Below are positions 17,436 through 24,959 of a DNA stretch of 64,000 bases, piece by piece. A program made the position numbers and the translations under genes. The stretch's first letter is position 1. Each line of letters starts with the position of its first letter. The DNA is from MWCO01 sp964488865 (GTDB lineage: Bacteria > Myxococcota_A > Polyangia > Polyangiales > Polyangiaceae), in contig CAZAWR010000006.1 in NCBI GenBank assembly GCA_964488865.1, positions 145,664 through 209,663 of the forward strand, read 5' to 3'. The notes below the pieces were generated by a model. It ran no database searches, was not told the origin of the DNA, and saw only the letters and a program-made list of their open reading frames with translations.

Positions 17436-18778
17436 CGTTCGAACTCCACGGCAAGCGTGGCCCCCACCGTCAGCATCCTTCCCTCCGCTTCGTAATCGCC
17501 CACGAAGTCCGCCGCGTTGGCCTTGTACGTCTTGCGGCTGGGCAACACCGAGTAGGCCCCATGCAAGTCGAGACGCAGCTCGCCGGGCAGCCATTCGGAG
17601 GGACGGACCCACCGCAGCCCCGCGCCGGCGCTCAACACGTGACGGTCCGTGTCCACGGAGTTCGTGTTGCCTGCCTGCGGCGGCACGGGAGAACGCTCGA
17701 ACAAATACCCCACGCGCAAAGGCAGATCTCCCCACGCCTGGGAGATCACCAGCCACTCCGCCCCCACGCGAGGCTGCACGCGATCCTCGAACCTCGGATC
17801 CGCACCCACCGTCGGCTTCGGACTCGGGGGAATTGCCAGCGGCAGCCCCTCCACGTCGACCGTAAGCTCGGAACGACTGTTGGAGATCGGCCGCTCGTAG
17901 GACGACCAGTCCACCCACGTGAGGTCGAGGTTGGCACGCAGCCCCGCAGCGAGCCTCCAGCTCATACCAGCCACCGCCTGACGCGGGTGGAACACGTCGA
18001 ACGTCTGGGACTCGAGCGTGTACGTCGCCGGAACGCGAATGCCGGCGTAGTCGACTTGGCCGTGGAGGTACGCGTTGAACCGTAGGTCGAGCTTGGACTC
18101 ACCGCGGTAGGCCAGACCGACGGCAAGGTCCTCGGACAACCGGACGCGAAGGCCGGCGATGGGGAATCGCACGGTGGTCAGGTCCCCGTCGACCTCGTGT
18201 CGGAGCTGGGACTCGTAGGGATCGCCGGGAGGGATGACCGCCGTCCCGGAGATGTCCATGCGCGCCTTTGTGGCGGCGAGGTACGCCACACCACCGCCGA
18301 CGTCGAGCCACGAAACGGGACGAAGGGCGACGCTGGTGGAGAGAAACAGGAGCTGGGAGCGATTGTCATACATCTCCCAGCGCGGGGTTTCGTCCTTGAG
18401 CGAGTGCACGCGCGAGAGGCGATCATCGGGGAGGTGGACGGCCACGCCGATGGCGAGGGGCAAGCCGACGAGGCGACCTGGTGCGACAAGGCCACCGACG
18501 ATCCCCCGCACCGGGTCCACGCCGTTGTCGCGGCCGTTGACGGAAAGGTGCTGGGACGAGTGGAAGTAGCCCACGGCAAGCTCGGTCCCTTTGGCGGACA
18601 CCAGGCCCGCAGGGTTGTAGTACCCGGCCGCAAACGAGTGGGTATCCGCGACCATGGCGCCCGCCATCGCGGACTCACGGGAGCCAAAACCGAAGGTGTC
18701 GAGGGGATTGGCGAAGGCCGAGCCCGAAAGGGAAACCATGCTTGCGACGACAGCCGCGACGCGGAGGCGGGGACTCAC
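17432..18778 (-). CDS. FadL/OmpP1/TodX-type outer-membrane protein (second copy)
   Basis: 448 residues from a GTG that overlaps the upstream stop (GTGA). A signal peptide ends at SAFA; the mature start NPLDTFGFGSRESAMAGA and HSFAAGYYNPAGL matches the FadL N-terminal hatch and its NPA(G/A)L motif. Long alternating strands (VGLAYRGESKLDLRF, GMSWRLAAGLRANLDLTW) follow to a C-terminal Phe-Glu-Arg. FadL-family channels pass fatty acids and other hydrophobic molecules across the outer membrane. It is a paralogue of the gene directly upstream, and both precede the propeller lipoprotein in one coupled operon. Confidence 0.88.
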   Translation of the reverse strand: MSPRLRVAAVVASMVSLSGSAFANPLDTFGFGSRESAMAGAMVADTHSFAAGYYNPAGLVSAKGTELAVGYFHSSQHLSVNGRDNGVDPVRGIVGGLVAPGRLVGLPLAIGVAVHLPDDRLSRVHSLKDETPRWEMYDNRSQLLFLSTSVALRPVSWLDVGGGVAYLAATKARMDISGTAVIPPGDPYESQLRHEVDGDLTTVRFPIAGLRVRLSEDLAVGLAYRGESKLDLRFNAYLHGQVDYAGIRVPATYTLESQTFDVFHPRQAVAGMSWRLAAGLRANLDLTWVDWSSYERPISNSRSELTVDVEGLPLAIPPSPKPTVGADPRFEDRVQPRVGAEWLVISQAWGDLPLRVGYLFERSPVPPQAGNTNSVDTDRHVLSAGAGLRWVRPSEWLPGELRLDLHGAYSVLPSRKTYKANAADFVGDYEAEGRMLTVGATLAVEFER

Positions 18779-20076
18779 AAGCCCACCCCCAGGACCAAGC
18801 CTCCCACGAGCACGCGTCCCCCTGTCGACACCGACGGCCACCCGGCGCTCTCGGGCGGCACATTTTCGTCCTTCTCGTGCCGACGCTCCGTGAGATGGTG
18901 AACCTGCGCGAAGAAGTCCAGCCAGATCGGGGCGAAGGGGGCGGCAAGATGGACACCGTAACCTGCCGTGAGCACGTGGCGCGTGTTGTCGTAGAAGTTC
19001 ATCGTGCCGCGCTGTTCGGGGACGGGCGACGGCTCGAGCGCGTACCCTCCGCGAACGTGCAGGGAAACCCCGTCGTCCGGGACGAAGACCCGCTCGACTC
19101 CGGCTCGGGGGGAGAAGGTGTCGTGAAGGTCGAAGGACGGAGGACGGAGGGCACCGCATTCGGGGCGGTCGGGAGGGCACAGGACGGTAGGTTCGGGGGG
19201 ACCCGCGTACGCGCTCCAGTCCCGCCAGGTGACGCCCGCCGCGAATCGCCAGGGGCCGCGCACGCGAGCGAACTCGAGCTGAAGTTGTCGCGGGTCGTAC
19301 TGCGCGAGGCCGGCGATGTTGAAGGGAGGGACCTCCAGGCTCCCGAGGTCGCGCACCACGATCGTCACGGCGAAGCGAGCTTCGAGCACGCCTCGGTAGG
19401 TCGCCCCCACGCGGTAGGATTCCCCGAGGTCATAGGTCGTTCCCACGATGGGCGCGTAGGAAGCGACGAGCTGATCATCGACTTTGGTTCCGACCTGCCC
19501 TGCCTCGTTGGTGGCCACGAGCACGTCGCCCGCGATGGCTGCGAGGGCTGCGAACCCGCCGCCGGCGCGCACGCCATAGCCGAGGTTTGCGCCTGCGCCA
19601 GCCTGGATCGCAACGGACTGGGACCGGTCTCCGAGCAGACTGAATTGAGGCCGCTCTGGGTAGAGGATGCGCCCCCGGACGACGAGGTCGGTGGGGGTGA
19701 AGAACCCGAAGCCGACGGTGACCCGATCGGTGAGGGGGCCTCCGAAGCCGAGAGGCAACGTGGCGCCGATGATCGCGCCCTTCATGGACTTGATGTCCAT
19801 GGTGCCGGGGGCTTGGTCACCGCGAGCGTGCAGCTGGTAGTCGGCGACCTGAAAGCCGAGGGAGAAGCGACGATCGCGGGAAGCGGAGAGCAGAGCTGGG
19901 TTCGAATGGACCGTCTCGAAGCCGTGTCCAATGGCCGCGCCGGTCATGCCCATGGCCTGGGACTGCGGACCGTAGCCGAAGAGGTCCTCGGGCGTGGCGA
20001 CGGCGGGGCGTGCGGCAGCGCTTGCGGCGAGCAACACCGACCCGATCCTCCAGAAGCGACCCCTCGTGCGTCCCAT
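18775..20076 (-). CDS. FadL/OmpP1/TodX-type outer-membrane protein (first copy)
   Basis: 433 residues with a signal peptide ending at AVATP. The FadL-like N-terminus EDLFGYGPQSQAMGMTGAA and HSNPALLSASRDRR are clear, followed by a barrel of alternating hydrophobic strands to a C-terminal GLVLGVGL. It has a short Cys-containing loop (CPPDRPEC) that its paralogue lacks. First gene of a three-gene operon (FadL, FadL, propeller lipoprotein) with 4-bp overlaps throughout. A palindrome 26 bp before the start may be its operator. Likely substrate: long-chain fatty acids or other hydrophobic compounds, not determinable here. Confidence 0.88.
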   Translation of the reverse strand: MGRTRGRFWRIGSVLLAASAAARPAVATPEDLFGYGPQSQAMGMTGAAIGHGFETVHSNPALLSASRDRRFSLGFQVADYQLHARGDQAPGTMDIKSMKGAIIGATLPLGFGGPLTDRVTVGFGFFTPTDLVVRGRILYPERPQFSLLGDRSQSVAIQAGAGANLGYGVRAGGGFAALAAIAGDVLVATNEAGQVGTKVDDQLVASYAPIVGTTYDLGESYRVGATYRGVLEARFAVTIVVRDLGSLEVPPFNIAGLAQYDPRQLQLEFARVRGPWRFAAGVTWRDWSAYAGPPEPTVLCPPDRPECGALRPPSFDLHDTFSPRAGVERVFVPDDGVSLHVRGGYALEPSPVPEQRGTMNFYDNTRHVLTAGYGVHLAAPFAPIWLDFFAQVHHLTERRHEKDENVPPESAGWPSVSTGGRVLVGGLVLGVGL

Positions 20077-20101
20077 GGGAAGGGGGAACCTTACGCGTGT
20101 T

Positions 20102-20117
20102 GTTCACGATTGTGAAC
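20102..20117. promoter_or_regulatory. Operator-like palindrome upstream of FadL operon
   Basis: GTTCAC-GATT-GTGAAC, perfect 6-bp arms, 26 bp before the first FadL start. The position overlaps the expected promoter. A related but shorter GTTC-GT-GAAC occurs at 21808-21817 upstream of the PhaC-like gene, suggesting a common lipid-responsive regulator. Confidence 0.35.
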
Positions 20118-20204
20118 GGGGTGCGGGGTCCGGCTACGACAATGGACGGATGGCGGACATCAACTAGGAGCGGAGAACACGGAACACGGAACAGAGAACC
20201 AGGA

Positions 20205-20285
20205 ATGGGCAGAGGCAGGTGCTGCACAATCCTTCCTTCTGTGCCTTCTGCGTCCTCCGTGGTTCTCCGGAGGCCGATCCCGGTA
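20205..20285. repeat. Dispersed intergenic repeat, diverged copy
   Basis: Contains CTTCTGTGCCTTCTGCG and CCGTGGTTCTCCGG, closely related to the CTTCTGTG..CTCTGCGCCTTCTGTGGTTCT block near 23200-23350 and to the copy at 44718. It fills most of the gap between the FadL operon and the PhaC-like gene. Confidence 0.5.
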
Positions 20286-20303
20286 CTCACGTCGGGCAAG
20301 ACG

Positions 20304-21722
20304 TCAGCGCTGGGTCGCAAGCTCCAAGAGCAGGTCGATCGGGTTGGGGTCGAGGGAGGTGGGGTGACCGGACTGCCAGGACTTCGGCGACAAGATGTAG
20401 GAGATGTGACCGGCGTGCGGGTGCACGACGTGACGGTATCGCTTCCCGAGCAGGGGCATGATTGGGTACGCGGTGCGGTCGGGGATCATGGCGTCGCGAC
20501 CGCCGAAGAAGCCGATGAGCGGCAGGGGGGTCTCGTCGAGGATGGTGCGCAGGGACAGTGGCTTTCCGCGGTAGGAAGCGGGGAGCTCGCCGTCGGGCCC
20601 GATGCCCTTGGTGAACAAGCGGGAAGCGAAGCGAACGAGGTCGAGGGGCAGAGCGAACCTACGTGCGCTCTCAGGGGAGATCCAGTACGCGCCGGTCAGG
20701 TCCCTGCGCTGGCGCTTGGAGAGGTCTTGCACGGTGCGAACCTTCGCGTAGTCCGTCTGGTTCCAGCCCGCGGCGACGTGAGCGAGGGGCGTCTTGTGAA
20801 AGGTGGTGCGCAGCCCGAGGTCGAGGGACATTCGCATGCCGTCGCCGGGGACGTAGCCGCCGCCGACGAGCTTCGCGATGGCGAAGGACAGGTCCATGAG
20901 GGATTCGGGCATCAACGAGGGGAACTCGGCGAGGACCTGGCACTCTCGGCCGTCGAAGGGGGACACGAAGGTGGTGGCGGCGCACATTCGCTCGCTTGCC
21001 TCGCGGGGTTTGGCGGCCACGAACGCGAGAGTTTGCATGCCGTGCCCGCAGTATCCCTCGAGGACCATCTTTCGGTGCTCGTTGTGCTCGAAGGCGATGG
21101 CGGACATGGAGTCCATCGCGTCGATGAGGCGTTCGAGGGTGAGGCCGGCGTAGTCGACCTGGTCGCGGTCCCCACGCAGCTCGACGGCATAGACGGGGAT
21201 GCCGCGTTCGAGGAAGCGACCGTAGAGGTTGGATTCGGGAAGGAAGCGGAAGATGCGATCGCCGTAGGGCAAGCCTCCGCCGGCGTGGAAGATGGCGATG
21301 GGTGCGCGGGGCACGTTCTGGCTCGGGGGAAGGTAGGAGAGCTTGAGGAAGGGGTCCTGGGAGAGGACTTGCTCACCGTCGAAGGTTGCGGAGCCGTAGA
21401 GCTGCTTGCCGAATTTCTTGACGAGGCGTCCGAACTTGGCAGCGGATCGAATGCGGTCCACGCTTTCGCTGGCGACTTCCCGGACCTTGCGCTCACCGCG
21501 GAGGGCCGACAGGACGGAGCCGGACCAAGCTTCCTGCATGCCGAGCACGGCTTCGAAGGCAGGGAACACGCTACCCTCGAGGGTCTGGTGGGTGGCGTAG
21601 CTCATCATGCGCAGGACCTTCAGGGAGTCCCGGGTGTTGCGGAAGGTCAGCTCGGTCGAGCCGGCCATGAGGTCTCCTGCGATGGACAGAGCGGTGGGGG
21701 TACGCGGGTTCGAATCGGACAT
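20304..21722 (-). CDS. PhaC-like alpha/beta hydrolase with an altered lipase box
   Basis: 472 residues. Overall length and order resemble polyhydroxyalkanoate synthases: a helical N-terminal ~110 residues, then an alpha/beta hydrolase core with IAIFHAGGGLPYGDR, VYAVELRGDRDQVDYAG, the nucleophile region LEGYCGHG with Cys225, the acid region PLIGFFGGRDAMIP (Asp410) and HPHAGHISYI (His439). Known PHA synthases have G-x-C-x-G-G; here the fifth position is His (G-Y-C-G-H-G). It may be a divergent PHA synthase, or a related acyltransferase/hydrolase. No phaB, phasin or PhaE-like gene is adjacent. An operator-like palindrome lies 27 bp upstream. The EamA gene is divergent. Confidence 0.7.
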   Translation of the reverse strand: MSDSNPRTPTALSIAGDLMAGSTELTFRNTRDSLKVLRMMSYATHQTLEGSVFPAFEAVLGMQEAWSGSVLSALRGERKVREVASESVDRIRSAAKFGRLVKKFGKQLYGSATFDGEQVLSQDPFLKLSYLPPSQNVPRAPIAIFHAGGGLPYGDRIFRFLPESNLYGRFLERGIPVYAVELRGDRDQVDYAGLTLERLIDAMDSMSAIAFEHNEHRKMVLEGYCGHGMQTLAFVAAKPREASERMCAATTFVSPFDGRECQVLAEFPSLMPESLMDLSFAIAKLVGGGYVPGDGMRMSLDLGLRTTFHKTPLAHVAAGWNQTDYAKVRTVQDLSKRQRRDLTGAYWISPESARRFALPLDLVRFASRLFTKGIGPDGELPASYRGKPLSLRTILDETPLPLIGFFGGRDAMIPDRTAYPIMPLLGKRYRHVVHPHAGHISYILSPKSWQSGHPTSLDPNPIDLLLELATQR

Positions 21723-21748
21723 GGGCTCCTCTCGCGGGCATTCTCAAG

Positions 21749-21765
21749 ATTGTGCGTCGCACAAT
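21749..21765. promoter_or_regulatory. Operator-like palindrome upstream of PhaC-like gene
   Basis: ATTGTGCG-T-CGCACAAT is a perfect 8-bp-arm palindrome in the divergent region, 27 bp from the PhaC-like start. The flanking word TCAAGATTGT recurs at 28686-28704 (minus strand) upstream of another lipoprotein gene. Size and symmetry suit a TetR- or MarR-type dimer. Confidence 0.4.
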
Positions 21766-21921
21766 GCACCATCAACCGTCATGCTTCAGCGATCCATGGG
21801 TTGTCAAGTTCGTGAACGTGTCACAAACCCAGACAATGGTGCAGCGCAAGACCGCGCGTCCCCTTGACCCGTCGGATCGACTGCGAGTACGACGCCCGCC
21901 GAGGAAGCGCCTGACGCCACC

Positions 21922-22863
21922 GTGTCCGACCCGTCGCCCCTGACCCCCACCGAAAGGGATGCTCCCCCCGAGCGGGCCGCTACGCGAGAGCCTGCGAGGG
22001 AAGATGTCGCCGCGTCGGCGCTGCTCATGGTGTTGGGGGCTGGATTCTTCGTCGCTCTCGCCGTGATGGTGAAAGCCGCCTCGGACGAGGCCACGCCGAT
22101 GCAAGCGGTGCTGTACCGGTCGGTGTTCTCCGCCCTGCCCCTGCTGGTCATCATGCGCGTGCAAGGGATACCGGTCCGTGGGACGCGCTGGACGCTGCTC
22201 GTGCTCCGGGGCGTGTTGGGTTTTCTGGCGCTGTATTGCTACCTCTGGTCGATCGCGCACATCCCGCTCGCCGACGTTCTCGCGCTGCAGCAGATGAGCC
22301 CCGTCTTCGTGGCGTTCCTCGCGGTGTGGCTGCTGCGGGAGCGTCCCCGACGATCCCACTACGTGCTGGCCGCGGTGTGCATGGCTGGGGCGCTCCTGGT
22401 CGTGCGCCCCACGCGCGGCCTGGCCTCACTGGACTCGGCGGTGGCCCTGCTGTCCGCTCTGTTCTCCTCGGGCGCCTACGTGACGGTCCGGGCACTCACC
22501 AGAACCGAAGCCACACAACGCATCGTGCTGTGGTTCTCTCTCGTCGCCACGTTGCTCTCCCTACCCTTCGTCGTTCCCGGATGGCAGCCTCTTTCCCTGC
22601 GATCCCACTTGTTGCTCGCCGGAGCCGGCGTGATGGCCCTGGCCGCCCAAACCCTCATGACCGCGTCGTACCGTCGCGCTCCTGCACACGTCGCGTCCGC
22701 GTTCTCGTACGCAAGCGTCCCCCTCGCCTACGGTGCGGGGATCGCGCTATGGGGAGAGCGTCCGGACTGGATCTCGAACCTGGGGATCGGTCTCATCGTG
22801 GCAGGTGGCGTCGCCATCGTGGTGTGGGTGCGACCGGACAATGGTCCTTTGCGCCTGAAGTAG
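21922..22863 (+). CDS. EamA/DMT-superfamily transporter
   Basis: 313 residues from a GTG. After a ~28-residue polar N-terminus there are about ten membrane helices in two EamA repeats; the first includes GAGFFVALAVMVKAASDEA and IPLADVLALQQMSPVFVAFL, the second ALLSALFSSGAYVTVRALT and VASAFSYASVPLAYGAGIAL. Family members export amino acids, nucleotides or other small metabolites, or are orphan; the substrate here is unknown. Ends just before a repeat-rich gap of 526 bp. Confidence 0.88.
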   Translation: MSDPSPLTPTERDAPPERAATREPAREDVAASALLMVLGAGFFVALAVMVKAASDEATPMQAVLYRSVFSALPLLVIMRVQGIPVRGTRWTLLVLRGVLGFLALYCYLWSIAHIPLADVLALQQMSPVFVAFLAVWLLRERPRRSHYVLAAVCMAGALLVVRPTRGLASLDSAVALLSALFSSGAYVTVRALTRTEATQRIVLWFSLVATLLSLPFVVPGWQPLSLRSHLLLAGAGVMALAAQTLMTASYRRAPAHVASAFSYASVPLAYGAGIALWGERPDWISNLGIGLIVAGGVAIVVWVRPDNGPLRLK

Positions 22864-22928
22864 GGACCGGAGGTTTGAACCTACAGGGCGGTGTCGAGTC
22901 GCGAGGTTCGCGGAGTTGTAGCGGGCCG

Positions 22929-23350
22929 GCACGAACCCAGCCCCCTTCTGTGGTTTGCGGGCGCGGCGGTGCCGCGCACACGCTGGACTCGGCGGTGCCG
23001 AGCCCCTACGTCGGCGGAGTTGTACCGACCCGGGCCCGCCAATCTCCGCACCAACCCAAACCCCTTCTGTGGTTTGCGGGCGCGGCGGTGCCGCGCACAA
23101 CGCTGGACTCGGCGGTGCCGAGCCCCTACATCGGCGGAGTTGTACCGACCCGGGTTTGCATCCGCCCTGCCAATCTCCGCACCAACCCCAGCCCCCTTCT
23201 GTGACCTCTGCGCCTTCTGTGGTTCTACGGCTGACTCGGGCTCGGGCTCGGGCTCGGGCTTGGCATTGACTTGGGCATCACCTGCCCTGCCAATCTCCGC
23301 ACCAACCCCAACCCCTTCTGTGTTCTCTGCGCCTTCTGTGGTTTTCTGGG
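22929..23350. repeat. Cluster of dispersed intergenic repeats (four copies)
   Basis: The 526-bp gap 22864-23389 holds no gene but is built from repeats. Two near-identical ~107-bp copies (about 22931-23037 and 23050-23156) contain CTTCTGTGGTTTGCGGGCGCGG, a GTGCCGCGCACA motif, CGCTGGACTCGGCGGTG and CGGCGGAGTTGTACCGACC. Two shorter copies (23167-23250, 23283-23350) share GCCCTGCCAATCTCCGCACC and CTTCTGTGG but lack the second half. A GGGCTC microsatellite lies between them. The same core recurs at ~42695, ~44718 and ~63866. Confidence 0.8.
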
Positions 23351-23389
23351 ATCCGGCTCGGCTTGACTATCCTGATAGGGACTGTCTCT

Positions 23390-24913
23390 TCAGGTCGCGA
23401 GTTCTCGCTTCAGCTCTTTCTTGAGGATCTTGCCCGCCGCGCTATGCGGCAGCGACGCGCGAACGATGACCTCCTTCGGCGTCTTGTACTTCGCGATCCT
23501 GCTCGCGCAGAACGCAAGAAGCTCCTGCGCGTCGAGGGTCTGGCCTGGAACGGCCACGACGAAGGCGATCGGGACCTCGCCCCACTTCTCGTCCGCCTTG
23601 CCGACGACAGCAGCTTCAGCCACGCTCGGGTGCTCCAGCAACACCTTCTCCACCTCGGCGGGATACACGTTTTCGCCCCCCGAAATGATCATGTCCTTCT
23701 TGCGATCGACGAGCGTGAGGAACCCGTCCTCGTCGAGGAACCCGATGTCGCCGGAATGGAACCAACCGTCCCGGAGCACCTCGGCGGTGGCCTCGGGTCG
23801 GTTCCAGTAGCCCTTCATCACGTTGGGCCCTCGGATCACGACCTCACCCGCCTCGCCCGTAGACAGCTCCTTGCCGTCTTCACCCACGATGCGAACATCC
23901 ACGTAGGTGCAGGTTCGGCCCGCCGTTCCCGACTTCTTCAGGCATTCCCCGGGGCCCATGCCGGTCACCCCCGGCGACGTCTCCGTCAGCCCGTAGCCCT
24001 GCCGGAACTCCAAGCCGCGCTCGTGATACTTGCGCGTGATCTCCTTGCCCAGCGGCGCTCCACCGGAGATGAACGCCACGATGGACGACAAGTCCGTCGT
24101 AGTGAACTTCGGGTGATCGTAGAGCATCTGGTAGATGGCCGGCACGGCCACCATGCCGTTCACGCGCTCGCGCTCAATGGTCTCGAGCACGTCGCCCGGG
24201 TCGAACTTCGGGGAGAGGACGACGGTCGCGCCAATGTGGATCATGGGGGTGACGCACCCGTTGAGGCCACCCACGTGGAACATGGGCAAGATCACGAGGG
24301 CGACCGTGTCGGGGCTCACGCCGAGGGCCCAGCCGTTGACGGACTGCCAGAAGCAGTTGGCGTGCGTGAGGATGACGCCTTTCGGGCTGCCCGTCGTGCC
24401 GGCGGTGTACACGATCAGGTGCGGGTCGTCGCCGCCGACGGAGGGGTTGACCGCATCGCTCGGGCTGCCGGCCTGAAGAAACGATTCGTACGAGGACGGT
24501 CCGCCGTCGTGCGCGACCGAGAGGACCGGGGAGACGGACGCGCAGCCCTTGGCAAGGGCAGAGGCCTGCTGCTCGAACATGGCGTGGTGGATGAGCGCCT
24601 TGGGGGAGCAGTCCTTCATGATGAAGGCGAGCTCCTCTTGGCTGAGACGCCAGTTGAGAGGGACAGCGATGAGGCCGGCGGCGGAGCACGCGAAGACGGC
24701 CTCCACGTACTCGGACCCGTTGAGCAGGTACAGGGCGACGCGATCCCCTGGCTTCAGTCCCGCCACGGTCAGCGCGTTCGCCAGACGATTCATGCGATCC
24801 GCAAGCTGAAGGTAGGTGAACGCGCGCGCGCCCGTCTTGGTAGCCACCTTATTCGGATAGATCCTGGCGTTCTGACGGACCCAGTGCCCGATGTTCACGT
24901 TCAGCTCTGCCAT
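23390..24913 (-). CDS. AMP-forming acyl-CoA synthetase
   Basis: 507 residues; GGAGG precedes the ATG. Adenylating-enzyme motifs are complete: VYTAGTTGSPKGVILTH (P-loop-like A3), GYGLTETSPG (A5), FHSGDIGFLDEDGF and LVDRKKDMIISGGENVYP (A7-A8 hinge), and a C-terminal catalytic Lys in PHSAAGKILKKELK (A10). It should activate a medium- or long-chain fatty acid or aryl acid as acyl-AMP and transfer it to CoA; chain length cannot be read from sequence. With the FadL pair and the PhaC-like gene it suits uptake and activation of lipids. A small hairpin CTATC-CT-GATAG lies just beyond its stop. Confidence 0.92.
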   Translation of the reverse strand: MAELNVNIGHWVRQNARIYPNKVATKTGARAFTYLQLADRMNRLANALTVAGLKPGDRVALYLLNGSEYVEAVFACSAAGLIAVPLNWRLSQEELAFIMKDCSPKALIHHAMFEQQASALAKGCASVSPVLSVAHDGGPSSYESFLQAGSPSDAVNPSVGGDDPHLIVYTAGTTGSPKGVILTHANCFWQSVNGWALGVSPDTVALVILPMFHVGGLNGCVTPMIHIGATVVLSPKFDPGDVLETIERERVNGMVAVPAIYQMLYDHPKFTTTDLSSIVAFISGGAPLGKEITRKYHERGLEFRQGYGLTETSPGVTGMGPGECLKKSGTAGRTCTYVDVRIVGEDGKELSTGEAGEVVIRGPNVMKGYWNRPEATAEVLRDGWFHSGDIGFLDEDGFLTLVDRKKDMIISGGENVYPAEVEKVLLEHPSVAEAAVVGKADEKWGEVPIAFVVAVPGQTLDAQELLAFCASRIAKYKTPKEVIVRASLPHSAAGKILKKELKRELAT

Positions 24914-24959
24914 GCTCGTTGCCTCCGTCCTTCACCCGTTCAAGCCTGTCGTACCTCTA

